From Euleptes europaea (Eukaryota > Chordata > Lepidosauria > Squamata > Sphaerodactylidae), in contig NC_079323.1 of NCBI RefSeq assembly GCF_029931775.1, forward strand, positions 31,700,882-31,764,881: a stretch of DNA of 64,000 nt, read 5' to 3'. Below are positions 1 to 10,898 of the stretch, piece after piece (positions within the stretch are counted from its first letter, which is position 1; every line of letters starts with the position of its first letter). The position numbers and the translations under genes are program-made. Below the pieces are notes generated by a model, which ran no database searches, was not told the origin of the DNA, and worked only from the letters and a program-made list of their open reading frames with translations.

Positions 1-1380
1 AAAGATGGCCCTTCCCTCTGTCGTGTGACCATTTAGGCGGAAACAGCCATTGGCTGAGATGGGAAACGAACAGAGGAGGAGGGGAATTGTCCCTTCTAGA
101 AGCTTTCTACGTGCACAGTTCCCATGTGGGACTGCACAGAGGACACGAAGATGAATATACTGTTACCCTGTCCTTCCTCTGAGCAGCTCAGGGTGGCATT
201 TCTGTCAAACAAAAGAGGAAGTGTTGTGCGTAAAAGCTGCTATCTTTTAATCACTTCTGTGCTCTTCACAACAAGTCACAACCCTACAGTTGGGTTTCCC
301 TTGTGGTTTCTATATATTAAAAGAAAAACAGAATAGAAAGCATCCTTTTCCTCACCACAAGTCACATTGTCAGCAGCAATAGAATTTGCAAAAAGTCATG
401 GTAAATGCTAAGTTCCTGTACTCTACAACAATAGCCTCTTATAGTACATTTCCAGTACAATCCTAAATTCTTTCTTTTAAAGGTTTAGAATGGAGGGTCT
501 TCCCGTCATGGGGATGTCATCTGCCCACCTTTGTTTGATGGGTAGGTTTCGGCAGGATTGATGTGAACTCTAGGGCTATTGCTATGCTCTCTGCACCTTG
601 CTGTGTGGTTTGGTTTACTTTCATCTCTTTTGCTGAGCAAACACAGGTTACTGGCTAGCTCCACTGGAACTGCTTCAGTGATGCGTCATTGTCAGGGGCT
701 TAGTACTGGTTTTGCTTGTGCGCATCATAAACATGGTTTATAGTTCAACATTCAAGGAGGGGGGGGCGTATTCCTATACCAAGATCTTGTTTCTTTCTTA
801 GTAACTAATTCCATCAATTAATTAACATTTTTATATCTGCCTTTTCTCAAAGATCCCTTTTGCAGAAAAATACAATGAATGCAATAAAATCATAAAAATA
901 TATGCATCACTATAAATAACAGCAAACAATAAAGTAAATTACTTTATATTTAACATCAATTAAAATATTCTTAAAATAATATTATTTCCATTGCAGCCAA
1001 TTGTCTTATATTGTCTGTATTTGGGGTCTATCTTTCTCCCTGAGATTCAAAGCAAATTGCACAGTGTAAATGGATCCGTTCATACAAAGAGACATATAAA
1101 AAGCACAACATAGGTCAATGCAATCAATATGAGGGGACACTGATTGAGCAATGTACTAGGACTGGGATTACTAACATCTGAATGAGCACAGCATAATAGG
1201 CATGATACTGAGTGTGGATATGTTGAAGAAACATCAGTAGAAAACAATCAAATGACTACAGGGTAATATGTCCAGCAAACTGATATGTTCTATACAAGGT
1301 GGTATAATCCATAGTCCCTTTCCATTTATAAAGTGCTTTTCTGAACTAGTATGTTATGTTGTATCCCTATTACCTTCACA
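1..1380. other. No gene recognised; left-edge intergenic stretch
   Basis: I see no coding exon, RNA gene or repeat family that I can name here. The stretch from about 820 to 1000 is AT-rich, and a short G run lies near 760. The open frames are short and have no recognisable protein content. Confidence 0.5.
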
Positions 1381-3130
1381 GAAAAGTTCTCCTGACAACT
1401 CCATTTTACATAGGTTGCAGGGTGTGGGAGCCTTCCTGACCTCCTCAGACAAGCCATTCCACAACAGAGAAATCACATGTATGGGCAGTTCTTGATCACC
1501 TGCCAATGAGTGGAGCTATTGTGATAGAACATAGGAGAACAAGCGGTCCTGCAAATATGAGGGTCTAAAGCCATGCAGGGCTATGCACATGATAGTACCT
1601 TGAATTAAACTCAGTAGCTGATGGGCAGCCAATAGGGTTGCCAGCTCCGGGTTGGGAAATACCTGGAGATTTTGGGGGTAGAGTCTGAGGAGGGCGGGGT
1701 TTGGAGAGGGAAGGGACTTCAATGCCATAGAGTCCAATTGCCAAAGGAGTCATTGAAAGGGGAAGTGATTTCTATCGGCTGGAGATCAGTTGTAATCATG
1801 GGAGATCTCTAGCCACCACCTGGAGATTGGCAACTCTAGCAGCCAATGAAGTGACTGCAGATTGGGTGTAATGTGCATGCCCCTTCTAACTCCTAATAAT
1901 AACTGACCTGAGGCATTCTGTACCAACTGGAGTTTCTGGGTTGACTTCAAGGGCAGACTCATGTAGAGTGAATTACAATAGTCTAATCCGTCTTGAGTCC
2001 CTGTGAGAAAGGCAGACTAGAAAGAATGTAAATAAATAAATAAATAAATAATGTTGCAGCTCCATTCACTTGGCTCTCCAGAAGTATCGCTGGATCTCAC
2101 AGAACCCCTAGACTCTTAACTGAGTTACCAAGAGTCAGCTGAATTAGCAATTTCCATCCAAGATGATAAGTAGAAAGTCCTTCAAGGCCTTCCCAAACTA
2201 GCATTACTTTCATTTTATCAGGATTCTGTTTCAATTTTTCCTCTTTTTAGCCATTTAGCCACAGAAATCAGGCAGTGGTTCAAGACTTGTACTGCATCAC
2301 CAGGATATTTGGACAGAAATATATGGAGCTAGATGTCATGAGCATATTGATGACACCCATTTCCAAAACCACGTATACTTTTTCATAAGAGTATTACATA
2401 TAGCTTGAATAGTAGGGGGAATAAGACTGCACCCTGTGAAACTCCACAAGAGAAGTCCCACACTGATGACAACTGGTCTCCGATAGCAATGCTGAGACCA
2501 GTCCATAAGGAACAATTTAAACCATTTCAAAGCCTGATAGCTACATCTGCCTCCAAACATCTCAATAAGATGTCACGATACACTGTATGAAAGTCTGCAG
2601 GTAAATCTAGTAGGAGCAACAAAGAGGCATGGCCTTTGTCTACATTCAGACAAAGATCATCTACTGAGGTTACCAGCGCCATCTCCATCCTATATCCTGG
2701 CCTGAAACCAGATGAGCTATCCCAAAATATCAAAACCTCCCATGCATAAATGGACACGGTTGGTCTGCCACTGTTCTCTCAATCTCCTTGGCCAAAAAGG
2801 GAAAATTAGAGAAGGATGATGATCGGCCATATCCTTTTTTTCTATAGGGATGGCTTTTTAAGAACTGTGCAGATAATCTTGCTTTTAGTTGCCAAGGTGA
2901 TACACTGAGTCAGTGACTGATTTATGATAGACACCAAGGGTGCATTAATTTGATCCTCACATGGTTTCAACAGCCAGGATGGTCAGGAACCCAGAGCACA
3001 AGTGAAGGCTTTCATAGATCCCAAGATGCTGTTGACATCCATCATGGTTACTGGGTCAAAATGGTCCATGGGTGGAACAGAGAATGCATTAGACATATCT
3101 TCTGACTAAGCAATGTTACAACCATCATCC
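1381..3130 (-). mobile_element. L2/CR1-clade LINE, decayed, RT fragment plus 3' region
   Basis: Read on the minus strand, 2757-2530 encodes a reverse-transcriptase core resembling GFRPGYRMEMALVTSVDDL followed by a DLPADFHTVYRDILL-like block, as in L2-type LINEs. Further downstream, 2350-2160 resembles the segment after the catalytic motif (SKYPGDAVQVLNHCL). The part from about 1960 to 1381 resembles the long 3' region these elements carry in squamates. The reading frame is broken several times. A hAT miniature element is inserted at 1633-1838. The outer limits are approximate. Confidence 0.7.
1633..1838 (+). mobile_element. hAT miniature element (TAGGGTTGCCA ends)
   Basis: This 206-bp non-autonomous DNA transposon starts TAGGGTTGCCA and ends with the near-complement TGGCAACTCTA. 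It is flanked by an exact 8-bp target duplication GCAGCCAA (1625-1632 and 1839-1846), which fits the hAT superfamily. It sits inside the 3' part of an older L2-like LINE. The same family recurs at 6442, 33892, 39746 and 41868. Confidence 0.85.
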
Positions 3131-3689
3131 AACTATGAACATATTCAAGAGATTTTATCAGCAATTTTTTTTTGCAAAAGCACCACAGCTGATTTCCTGT
3201 TCCCAAGAAACTAGAGGCTCAGATTTAGAAGTCAGCAGATATCAAGATATCTTAGACAGGTGGGATGGTTGCAAACTAGCTGACACAATGATGACAGATA
3301 AATAACGTTTCTTCGCTGCTATCACCAGTGCTTCATACGTCTTCCAGGGAACTCTATATCCCCTCAAACCAACTCCCTATTGAAGGGGATATAACTGCTT
3401 TCCAATAGTACAGTCTCAGAATTTGGACTACCAAGAATACCTTCAAGCGCAGGCTTTTGTATTATTTTTTTGTTTCTTACATGACTTACATTCAAGACAT
3501 CTAGACCCGTGCCAGCTGTGAACTGGGCCAATTGCACTGGCAAAAGAAAAAAACTGCCTAACATTCCAGTCACCCAACCTACTATGTTGGAATATTTCTC
3601 TTCTGAAGGAACCGAGTACTCTATAATCCCACATTTTGCCATAATATGTCACTCCCATTTTCAGTCTGTACTCTGACAAGCATCTGGGG
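3131..3689. other. No gene recognised
   Basis: Intergenic sequence between the L2-like LINE and the CR1 3' end. The open frames on the minus strand around 3364-3679 have no recognisable domain, and I see no splice-bounded exon. Confidence 0.4.
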
Positions 3690-3958
3690 ACAGTTAAATT
3701 AACACATAGTTAAACTGTGGAACTCCCTGCCCCAGGATATGGTTATGGCTGCCAACTTGGAAGTCTTTAAGAGGGAAGTGGACATGAACATGGAGGAGAG
3801 GGCTATTCATGGTTACTAGTAAAAATGGATACTAGTCATGATGCTTACCTATTCTCCCCAGGATCAGAGGAACATGCCTATTATATTAGGTGCTTTGGAC
3901 TACTGGACTTGATGGACCTTGGTCTGATCCAGCATGGTTCTTCTTATGTTCTTATGAT
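3690..3958 (+). mobile_element. CR1-type LINE 3' UTR fragment
   Basis: This non-coding stretch ends CTTGGTCTGATCCAGCATGG and then TTCTTATGTTCTTATGA. The same 3' region follows the CR1 coding end on the minus strand at 37082-36095, which identifies the family within this window. Other copies lie at 55437-55548 and, in tandem, at 58283-58950. Confidence 0.75.
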
Positions 3959-4427
3959 ATTATATCCCTGTAACTCTAGTGGTTCCCACACGTTGATGTA
4001 TATTGTACTATTGTGACCTGTTCATCTGTTACCAGAATATGAATGATTACAATAACATAATATCCAGCAACGTCTGGATTCAGTCTGAGTCGGAGCGACA
4101 ATGATTTCCTTAAGATTAAATGGTAACTCAATAAATACCAACAAAGGCTAGGGAAAAAAAAAAAAGGTCAGCACAAGATGAGAGCTAAAATGTAATGACA
4201 AAATCAAGCACACACTAATTGTTGGAGCATTACATATATATAAATTCTAGAAGCTCACCGGAATGAGAAGGAGCAGCTCTTTGTGACACAATAGTCGCTA
4301 GAGGTATTGTACTGATCCTGAGAAACAGTGTCAAGGTCTGAACACAGGTTACACTTTTTAAATTAAAAAGCAAAGACAGCTCATGTTGGCATAACACAAT
4401 TTTGTCCCCAAATGCAGCTGACATTTA

Positions 4428-4505
4428 ATTAACACTGCAATCCCAATGAAAGTTAAACTCTAAGCCCACTGACTTAAATGGATTTAGAATTATGTAACTA
4501 GGATT
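4428..4505. repeat. Short palindromic repeat (ACTGCAATCC...GGATTGCG)
   Basis: The segment opens with ACTGCAATCCCAATG, has a middle resembling TAAGCCCACTGACTT and closes with CTAGGATTGCGG, so its ends are inverted copies. Related pieces occur at 17477-17555, 20111-20299, 33225-33290 and 61776-61856. They look like decayed miniature foldback elements. Confidence 0.5.
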
Positions 4506-4604
4506 GCGGCGTGAGTCCCACTGGCGCAAGAGTTAGTCATGACTTATTGGTTCCATTCCTTTCAATGGGATATGGAGGCAGCTCTTGTGGAACTGTTCCC
4601 CGAA

Positions 4605-4713
4605 CAGTGGCATTTCCCTCCAGTATGAGGAGCCTTCTGCTGATACAAAGAGGTGCCAATGAGCCTTTCATATCAGCAGAAGGGCTCCTTGCCCTGGAGG
4701 AAAGTGGCACTGA
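4605..4713. repeat. Imperfect inverted repeat, arms about 40 bp
   Basis: The left arm contains CCTCCAGTATGAGGAGCC then TTCTGCTGATA. The right arm contains TATCAGCAGAAGGGCTCC then TTGCCCTGGAGG. The arms are separated by about 20 bp and could form a hairpin. The segment lies in a moderately GC-rich patch (4510-4850) that I could not assign to a family. Confidence 0.6.
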
Positions 4714-5391
4714 TAGTGGAATGGTCTGCAGATCCAACCCATAGTCACAGCTCACTACAGTTGGGTTGATGCAATTAGGTATGCACCACTTCTGTTGTTC
4801 GAAAACCCTTTCCGGTACTGAAACAGCAGCCACAAAACACACACACCCTTTTCAGTTGACAGCACTACAGATCTTGGCATTATAATTATAGCAACGTTTC
4901 GGTTTTAAGCCATCTCCACCCATACCGTTCCCTTCTTGAAAACAAAAACATCATCTGCCTCTGCCCCTCCTGATAGCAAATTGTGAAGACCTTTGAGGTC
5001 TTCATCCTCATAATTAAGATACTGGGTTGGATCCAGCCAGCTTTTCTTCTCCATTTCACCAAAGTCCGTTCCTTACTCCAGCCTGTCACACCTGCCTTTT
5101 GTCCATGTAGGCCCCATGACGCCCAGCATAGTCTTTTTTGTGATCAAAGGAGATGCTCTCTTTACTTTTTCTACAGCAGAAAAGCTAATTGTATCCAAGC
5201 CATTGCTTGAGGAACCTACTTTTCTTAAAGGGCTATTTCCATTGTGACAGAATGCCTACATGAAGGGCACTTCTGTGGGAATTCGGTGATGGGCAGAGTG
5301 GCCCTTACATGCTAACGTGAGGAGGATGCTGTCCTTAGAAGCTTTTTAGGAAGGGCTGTAGTTGTTTTATTTTCTGGGGCTCTTAAGAGTA

Positions 5392-5646
5392 GAGAGCCAG
5401 CATGATGTAGTGGTTAAGAGTGGTGGTAGTGGACTCTAACTTGGAGAACTGGGTTTGATTCCCCACTCCTCCATACGAAGCCAGCTGGATGACATTGGGC
5501 TAGTCACAGTTCTCTTAGAGCTCTCTCAGCCTCACCTACCTCACAAGGTGTCTGTTGTGGTGAGAGGAAGGGAAGAAGATTGTAAGCCGGTTTGATTCTC
5601 CTTAAAAAGTTAGAGAAAATCAGCATATAAAAACCAACTCTTCTTC
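5392..5646 (+). mobile_element. tRNA-derived SINE, GAGAGCCAGC family
   Basis: The head has an A-box-like TAGTGGTTAAGAG and a B-box-like GGTTTGATTCCCC, both typical of tRNA-derived pol III promoters. The body contains GGGCTAGTCACAGTTCTC and the tail ends TATAAAAACCAACTCTTCTTCT. Copies lie at 10899, 21840, 29276, 38652, 49568 and 52296. I call it squamate SINE family A and cannot give a certain database name. Confidence 0.8.
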
Positions 5647-5996
5647 TCAATGGTGCTTGGGCTGCAGGCCCCTATTAGAGGGGTTGTTAATGGATTTTCT
5701 TGACTTGTGACCCACAAGGGAAAGACAGAGTATCAATATTTTAATACATAATAAATACACATCCTTCAGTTTCATGAACATTGTGAAATGCTGTGGCGTG
5801 GTTAGAGGAAAGCAATCTGTTCTACATATATTAGGAAACAAATTTACTGTCCTGGAAGCAACATTTTAACAACATCTGAAATGTTCTTAAAATGCACTGA
5901 AATGCTTAATGCCAAGCTAAACTAATACTTACCAGCTGTTCTGGACATAGGTAACTATTTTGTTCCTGTGCTATTCAAAATGCTTAGTCTATTATT

Positions 5997-6190
5997 ACCT
6001 TAACAATTAGACCCTGGCCTGGATGGCCCAGGCCAGAAGCTAAGCGGGTTACCACCTGGATGGAAGACCACCAAGGAAGTCCAGGATTGCAAGGCAGAGA
6101 ATGGCAGTGGCAAACCACCACTGTTGGTCTCTTGTCTTGAAAATCACATGGGATGGCTGTGAGTCGGCTGTGACTCGACGGCACTTCCCA
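5997..6190 (+). mobile_element. 5S-rRNA-derived SINE
   Basis: The head AGAAGCTAAGCGGGTTACC followed by TGGATGGAAGACCACC matches the internal promoter region of vertebrate 5S rRNA (GGAAGCUAAGCAGGGUC, UGGAUGGGAGACCGCC). The tail has GTCGGCTGTGACTCGACGG, shared with BovB/RTE-type 3' ends. This fits the 5S-derived SINEs known from lizards. Minus-strand copies lie at 29707 and 35402. Confidence 0.8.
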
Positions 6191-6688
6191 CCACCAAATA
6201 ATGAGATCAGACCCTATATTGATGAATCTCACTATGTATTCCACACCTTTTGAAACACTGTAGCATAGAGATTTGCAAGACATGTACCAGCTTTTCATCA
6301 CTGATGCCAGATCTCCAGCTACTGGGGGAGGCACAACAAAGAAACACCCTGCTGAAGACAGATCACACCAGTCTCTTTATCATCTTTTTAAAAATTGAGG
6401 TTTTATTTTTTTTTCTTTAGGAGGAGAAGGAGAGAAGGGTTTAGGGTTACCAGGTCCCTCTTCGCAACCGGCAGGGTATTTTGGGGGTGGAGCCTGAAGA
6501 GGGCAGGGTTTGGGGAGGGACTTCAATGCCATAGAGTTCAATTGCCAAAGAGGCCATTTTTCTCCAGGTGATCTGATCTCTATCGGCTGGAGATCAGTTG
6601 AATTAGCAGGAGATCTCCTGCTACTACCTGGCAGTTAGCAAAACAAAAACAAGGGCACCTCCATGCCTATACCTTCAAGGTTTGGAAA

Positions 6689-7045
6689 TTAGCACGGGTA
6701 AAGGTACACAAATGCACGGAGCCAAGTTATAGCATACAAGTATATAATACGTGATGAAGCCAAAGGACAAACAATGTGTAACAATTAAACCTAACAGTGT
6801 GTGACTAATATATACATTAAAGCACAAGAATCACAGTGTAATTTCACAGGCAAAAATGTCCTCTTCTTAATGTTTCAAAGATGATCAGTTTCATAGGATA
6901 TCCCATAGGTATAAATCCAAAAGATGGGGGACGGCCGTTTCACCTTGGTTTCTTCAGCCCCATATATATCCTATATATAATTATTACATTAAAATGAATT
7001 CATGTCTATTTAACCATTAATATTAATTGTATAAAAAATACATAC
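6689..7045 (-). repeat. Left inverted pseudo-LTR of the Penelope-like element
   Basis: The sequence is the reverse complement of 8453-8809. The only difference I saw is in the AT-rich tract near 6970 (CCTATATATAATT against CCTAAATATAATT). Confidence 0.9.
6924..6962 (-). ncRNA. Hammerhead ribozyme motif, left pseudo-LTR
   Basis: On the minus strand the core reads CTGAAGA, a short stem ACC-AA-GGT, then GAAAC, a tiny stem III CGGCCG and the cleavage triplet GTC. GGGG and CCCC flanks form stem I. This matches the minimal hammerheads with very short stem III described in Penelope-like elements. Activity is inferred from the motif only. Confidence 0.7.
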
Positions 7046-7049
7046 ATAC

Positions 7050-8210
7050 ATGGCCAATTTTGAGCAGCAATATATTGATAATAATAATCCATTTTCACAT
7101 TATATCATTGGTTTTCGACGTTTTATAGATGATTTGGTCTTCATTTTTTCAGCTGATATTGATTTTGAAGCATTTATGGCTTGGCTTAATTCATGTTCTA
7201 CTATCAAATTTACAGGGAAATGCGACAGTAACGCCATACCTTTTTTGGATACGTTAGTGTATCGGCGTTCACACAACCAACTAGCAGTTCGCATTTATAC
7301 TAAGCCGACTGATCGGAATGCGTTGTTGCATTTTGAATCACACCATCCTAGGCATTTACGGGAAAATCTCCCCTATGGACAATACATCAGGCTTAAAAGG
7401 AATTGTACAGATGACCAGGATTATCAACAGGCAGCTAATAGATTATCAGATGCACTTAATAAAAGGAATTACCCAGCACACACAATTAGAACAGCACGTA
7501 ATCGTGCACAAAAGATAACCAGACAGCAATTACTTTATCACAATCAAAAACCAACTGTTGCTGAGCCAAGGCTTACCTTTGCACTCCAACATACACACCT
7601 TTCAGGGCGAATCAGTAGTATTATCAAAAAGCATTGGCATATGCTTTCGAGCATTCCCGGATGTGAAAATATGCCTCGATTTGGGTATAGAAAGACCACC
7701 TCTATAAAAGATAGGTTGGTACATACTGACATAATGCGAGTATCAGAACCTGGAAATATGAGTAGGGGTCACTTTAAATGCCATAACTGTTTGGCGTGTA
7801 GTTTGTGCTTGGAGGTGAAGGAATTCCAGCGCACTGACAAACAATTTACCTTCAGGTTACTTAATTTCACCAATTGCAACACCAAAAACTCTGTTTATTG
7901 CCTTCTTTGTCCGTGTGGATTTTTATACATTGGTTCCAGTATTAGACCGATTAAAAATAGAATATTGGAGCATCGAACGCGCATACGCGCAAAAGTCCTC
8001 ACTGCCCCGGTTGTAGACCATTTTGTTTCCGCCCGCCATTCGGAAAACGATCTCCGTTTTTTCGTTATCTGCCATCTTAAGGGTAGACATTATGATAGGA
8101 GAAACACAGAAAGAATTTTAAGACAGAAAGAGGCATTTTTTATCCACCTTTTTGATTCTGTTAAACCTAGAGGCTTGAACCTTGAAAACGATCTTTCGTG
8201 CTTCATATAA
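7050..8210 (+). CDS. Penelope-like polyprotein fragment: RT end plus GIY-YIG endonuclease
   Basis: The open frame is 386 codons. Residues 22-31 (GFRRFIDDLV) carry the catalytic FIDD form of the reverse-transcriptase YxDD motif, followed by the FLDTLVYRR and IYTKPTDRNALLHFESHHP blocks characteristic of Penelope-like elements. Residues about 245-255 hold a Cys-rich HNCLACSLC segment. The GIY-YIG endonuclease follows, with VYCLLCPCGFLYIGSS at about residues 288-303. The N-terminal fingers and palm of the RT are absent and the frame begins just before the catalytic motif, so the start codon is probably not the original one. It has no host function. Confidence 0.9.
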   Translation: MANFEQQYIDNNNPFSHYIIGFRRFIDDLVFIFSADIDFEAFMAWLNSCSTIKFTGKCDSNAIPFLDTLVYRRSHNQLAVRIYTKPTDRNALLHFESHHPRHLRENLPYGQYIRLKRNCTDDQDYQQAANRLSDALNKRNYPAHTIRTARNRAQKITRQQLLYHNQKPTVAEPRLTFALQHTHLSGRISSIIKKHWHMLSSIPGCENMPRFGYRKTTSIKDRLVHTDIMRVSEPGNMSRGHFKCHNCLACSLCLEVKEFQRTDKQFTFRLLNFTNCNTKNSVYCLLCPCGFLYIGSSIRPIKNRILEHRTRIRAKVLTAPVVDHFVSARHSENDLRFFVICHLKGRHYDRRNTERILRQKEAFFIHLFDSVKPRGLNLENDLSCFI

Positions 8211-8452
8211 TTTAAGTGTTATACGGTAGCTGTCAAACAGTAGGTGCTGCTCTGATAGAGTATATACGGTAACTCTGGAGAGGGACGCATGCTGGAGCTG
8301 CAGATTAACACCTGTTTTGTATTTAAGTGTAAGTAATGAGTAAAGGACTTTACCACACTAGTATCCCAAGGGAACCTGTTGACATTGCTGTGGCTTAATA
8401 TTGTACCTTAGTGGACTTTGTAATATATTGGAATACTATGGAATAGATGTAA

Positions 8453-8809
8453 GTATGTATTTTTTATACAATTAATATTAATGGTTAAATAGACATGAAT
8501 TCATTTTAATGTAATAATTATATTTAGGATATATATGGGGCTGAAGAAACCAAGGTGAAACGGCCGTCCCCCATCTTTTGGATTTATACCTATGGGATAT
8601 CCTATGAAACTGATCATCTTTGAAACATTAAGAAGAGGACATTTTTGCCTGTGAAATTACACTGTGATTCTTGTGCTTTAATGTATATATTAGTCACACA
8701 CTGTTAGGTTTAATTGTTACACATTGTTTGTCCTTTGGCTTCATCACGTATTATATACTTGTATGCTATAACTTGGCTCCGTGCATTTGTGTACCTTTAC
8801 CCGTGCTAA
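8453..8809 (+). repeat. Right pseudo-LTR of the Penelope-like element
   Basis: This is the inverted partner of 6689-7045 and ends CCCGTGCTAA next to the right target duplication. Confidence 0.9.
8536..8573 (+). ncRNA. Hammerhead ribozyme motif, right pseudo-LTR
   Basis: GGGG CTGAAGA AACCAAGGT GAAAC GGCC GTC CCCC carries every conserved core element in order. It is the sense-strand counterpart of the motif at 6924-6962. Confidence 0.7.
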
Positions 8810-8840
8810 CTACCTGGCAGTTGGCAACCCTAGAAGGGTT

Positions 8841-9404
8841 AGAGGTCAAAAGGAAAAAAGGAGAAATCAAGAAGCTTTGCTTGTGGGTGGGTAGCTGGGA
8901 GACAAAAGGAAAAACCCTGACATATATGGAGAAGTTAAAGTCTCATGTTGCAAACTGGGGCTAAAGATGAGGTCCTGAGCTCAAAATCTATTCAGTGGGT
9001 AGAAAATGACCGGATTGTGCTGTTTCAAATACACTTCTAGACATGACCAAGTTGGGCCAGAGGAGACCCCTCCTCATCAAAGCCCCCTACAGACAGAGAG
9101 GTCACACACCAAAACAGCAGCAACACTCTTGTCCTTATCAGCTGACTAAAGCATACTACAATTTGCATTGTATAAGCTTAAGGGGTTTCCTGTTTTGCTA
9201 CTTTCCAGGCATCACTATATTATTCGTTTCTGGTCTTGCTAACCATCTTTCTCATCACAGTATGCTTCCCTGTTTGATCTAGTCGGGTTAGTGAAACTTG
9301 AGGCTTGGGCGGGGGGAGTTGCGTTCTGAGAAGTGACGAACGACGGCGCATGGGTTGCATCCAGCTTCCGATAGACTTACCGGCTAAGTGTGGGTGTCCA
9401 TTTC
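8841..9404. other. No gene recognised
   Basis: Unassigned intergenic sequence. I see no splice-bounded coding exon and no repeat family that I recognise. Confidence 0.4.
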
Positions 9405-10380
9405 TTCTTATCTTTTTATTATTTTACCAAAATATTTACATCCTTTTTGTTTTGGTTCGAGGAGGCTTACAATAATATTTCCCCTTTAAAACATTTTTTT
9501 AATCTATTTGCACTTTAAAACCAAAAAATAATAAACCCCAAATCTATCCCTTCTCCCTCTTAAAAGATGCCTTCAGACTCCCTCAAAAGGCCTGGCAAAC
9601 AGGCAGGACTTGCAGCATATCGTGGAGATCTCCAAGGAGGGCCCCCCCACACCTCTTCAGGGAGCCCATTCCACAGAGCCGGAGCCATGATGGAAAAGGC
9701 TCGGGCTCAGGTTGAGACAGCAAGGTAGACTTCCCCTGACTATGGAAGATCCACTGATTTAGCAATTTGTAATAATCTCTTTTCCTTTCTGTAAATGTAT
9801 TGAAATGTATTAGGACTGCAAGGGAATAGCTTGTTGCTGGACAGGGTATCTCTGTGTGTCTGTGTGCTAGTAATTGGGGCAAGAGTCACGGAGGGTTACA
9901 GTGAACCATAACAAGAACTGGGTAAAACTGTTCCTATACTGCCGCCTCTCTGTCTGTATCACAATCAGATATGCCCTAAATGTTGATGGGCTGTCATATC
10001 TTGAATTTGGATAAATATCCCTCAGTATGATCGGGACTCAGAGATTTCTGCCCATTAGGGCCTCTGGGTCGCAGCTGCTCCAAATAAATAACTGTTTCTT
10101 GAAACAATGGTCTTGGGTCTCTCCTCCCACCCTGAACCCCCGTTTACCGCAACAAGGTCAATGCCAGGTGGGCTAGCCAACAGATGGATGCGTGATGACC
10201 ATAGTTGTTGCACAGAGAAACATGGAAGGATGTGGATCCTTCATACATGTGGATCCCAGGTCATGAAAGGCTTTAAAGGTTATAACCAGCACCTAGAATT
10301 GAACTTGGAAACAGACTGGCAGCCGATGTAGTGGTTTCAAAATGGGCGACATATGTTTCCCGGTGTGTTGTGTTATATAT
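9405..10380 (-). mobile_element. L2-like LINE 3' region, fragmentary
   Basis: Segments 9560-9760 and 10215-10375 resemble the conserved 3' region of squamate L2-like LINEs: on the plus strand GGAGCCCATTCCACAGAGCC, then TCATGAAAGGCTTTAAAGG and CAGCACCTAGAATTGAACT. The sequence between them (about 9780-10210) is unassigned. Similar pieces occur at 14195-14620 and 40530-40800. Confidence 0.55.
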
Positions 10381-10898
10381 ACATTGTATGTTATAGGGGG
10401 TCGCTTAAATGTACAAAGCCATCTTGAGTGTGCAGAAGAAGTTTGGGCTGTTTGTTGAGTTTCAGTTGTAGAACAAAAGTTTTTTTTTTTTTTTTTTTAA
10501 ACCCTAATCTTGCACAGAAGACATATAGCCAGTGTTGGAGAGCTCCCCATTTCCACCCCAGCAGCATGCTAATCTGAAAACAGGCAAATGAGATGTAGTA
10601 CTGCGGCTCGTGCTGTTTCTGCTGTCTCTCTTTCTGCTGATACAAGCTGCAAAAAAGTACTGTTGTGTTAAACTGAATCACTGTGTAGAGCAGTTCAAGT
10701 GGTGAAATCCTGAAAGTGGAGTGATAACAGTATTTGCCCAACCAATACACTGCTGCTGAAAACACACCGGTTTTGAGCCTCAGGGAATAATTGCATACAT
10801 TCTTCTGCTCAAGTTCTGAAAGCCTTTACCGATATTCCCTTTCTTTTGTCGCACAATCAACACACAGCAGTTAATCACTTGTTATGAGGGATCCACAG

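Larger units (their letters stand above)
6641..8809 (+). mobile_element. Penelope-like retroelement with inverted terminal repeats
   Basis: A retroelement of about 2.2 kb. Its ORF (7050-8210) is flanked by inverted repeats of 357 bp (6689-7045 and 8453-8809) that differ at about one position in my reading. Each repeat holds a hammerhead ribozyme motif, a known trait of Penelope-like elements. The target duplication is CTACCTGGCAGTTRGCA (6624-6640 and 8810-8826). About 48 bp of A-rich then non-repeated sequence lies between the left target copy and the left repeat. The reverse transcriptase start is missing, so the copy is 5'-truncated. The near-identity of the repeats suggests a recent insertion. 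Confidence 0.9.
6442..8832 (+). mobile_element. hAT miniature element, split by a Penelope-like insertion
   Basis: This is the same family as 1633-1838. The left part is 6442-6641 and the right part resumes at 8810 and ends at 8832 with GGCAACCCTA. Exact 8-bp target duplications GAAGGGTT flank the whole structure (6434-6441 and 8833-8840). The Penelope-like element lies inside it, so it is younger than this hAT copy. Confidence 0.85.

Noticed and set aside
7100-7294. Minus-strand open frame opposite the Penelope-like RT
   Set aside because: It is the shadow of the plus-strand RT/GIY-YIG frame.
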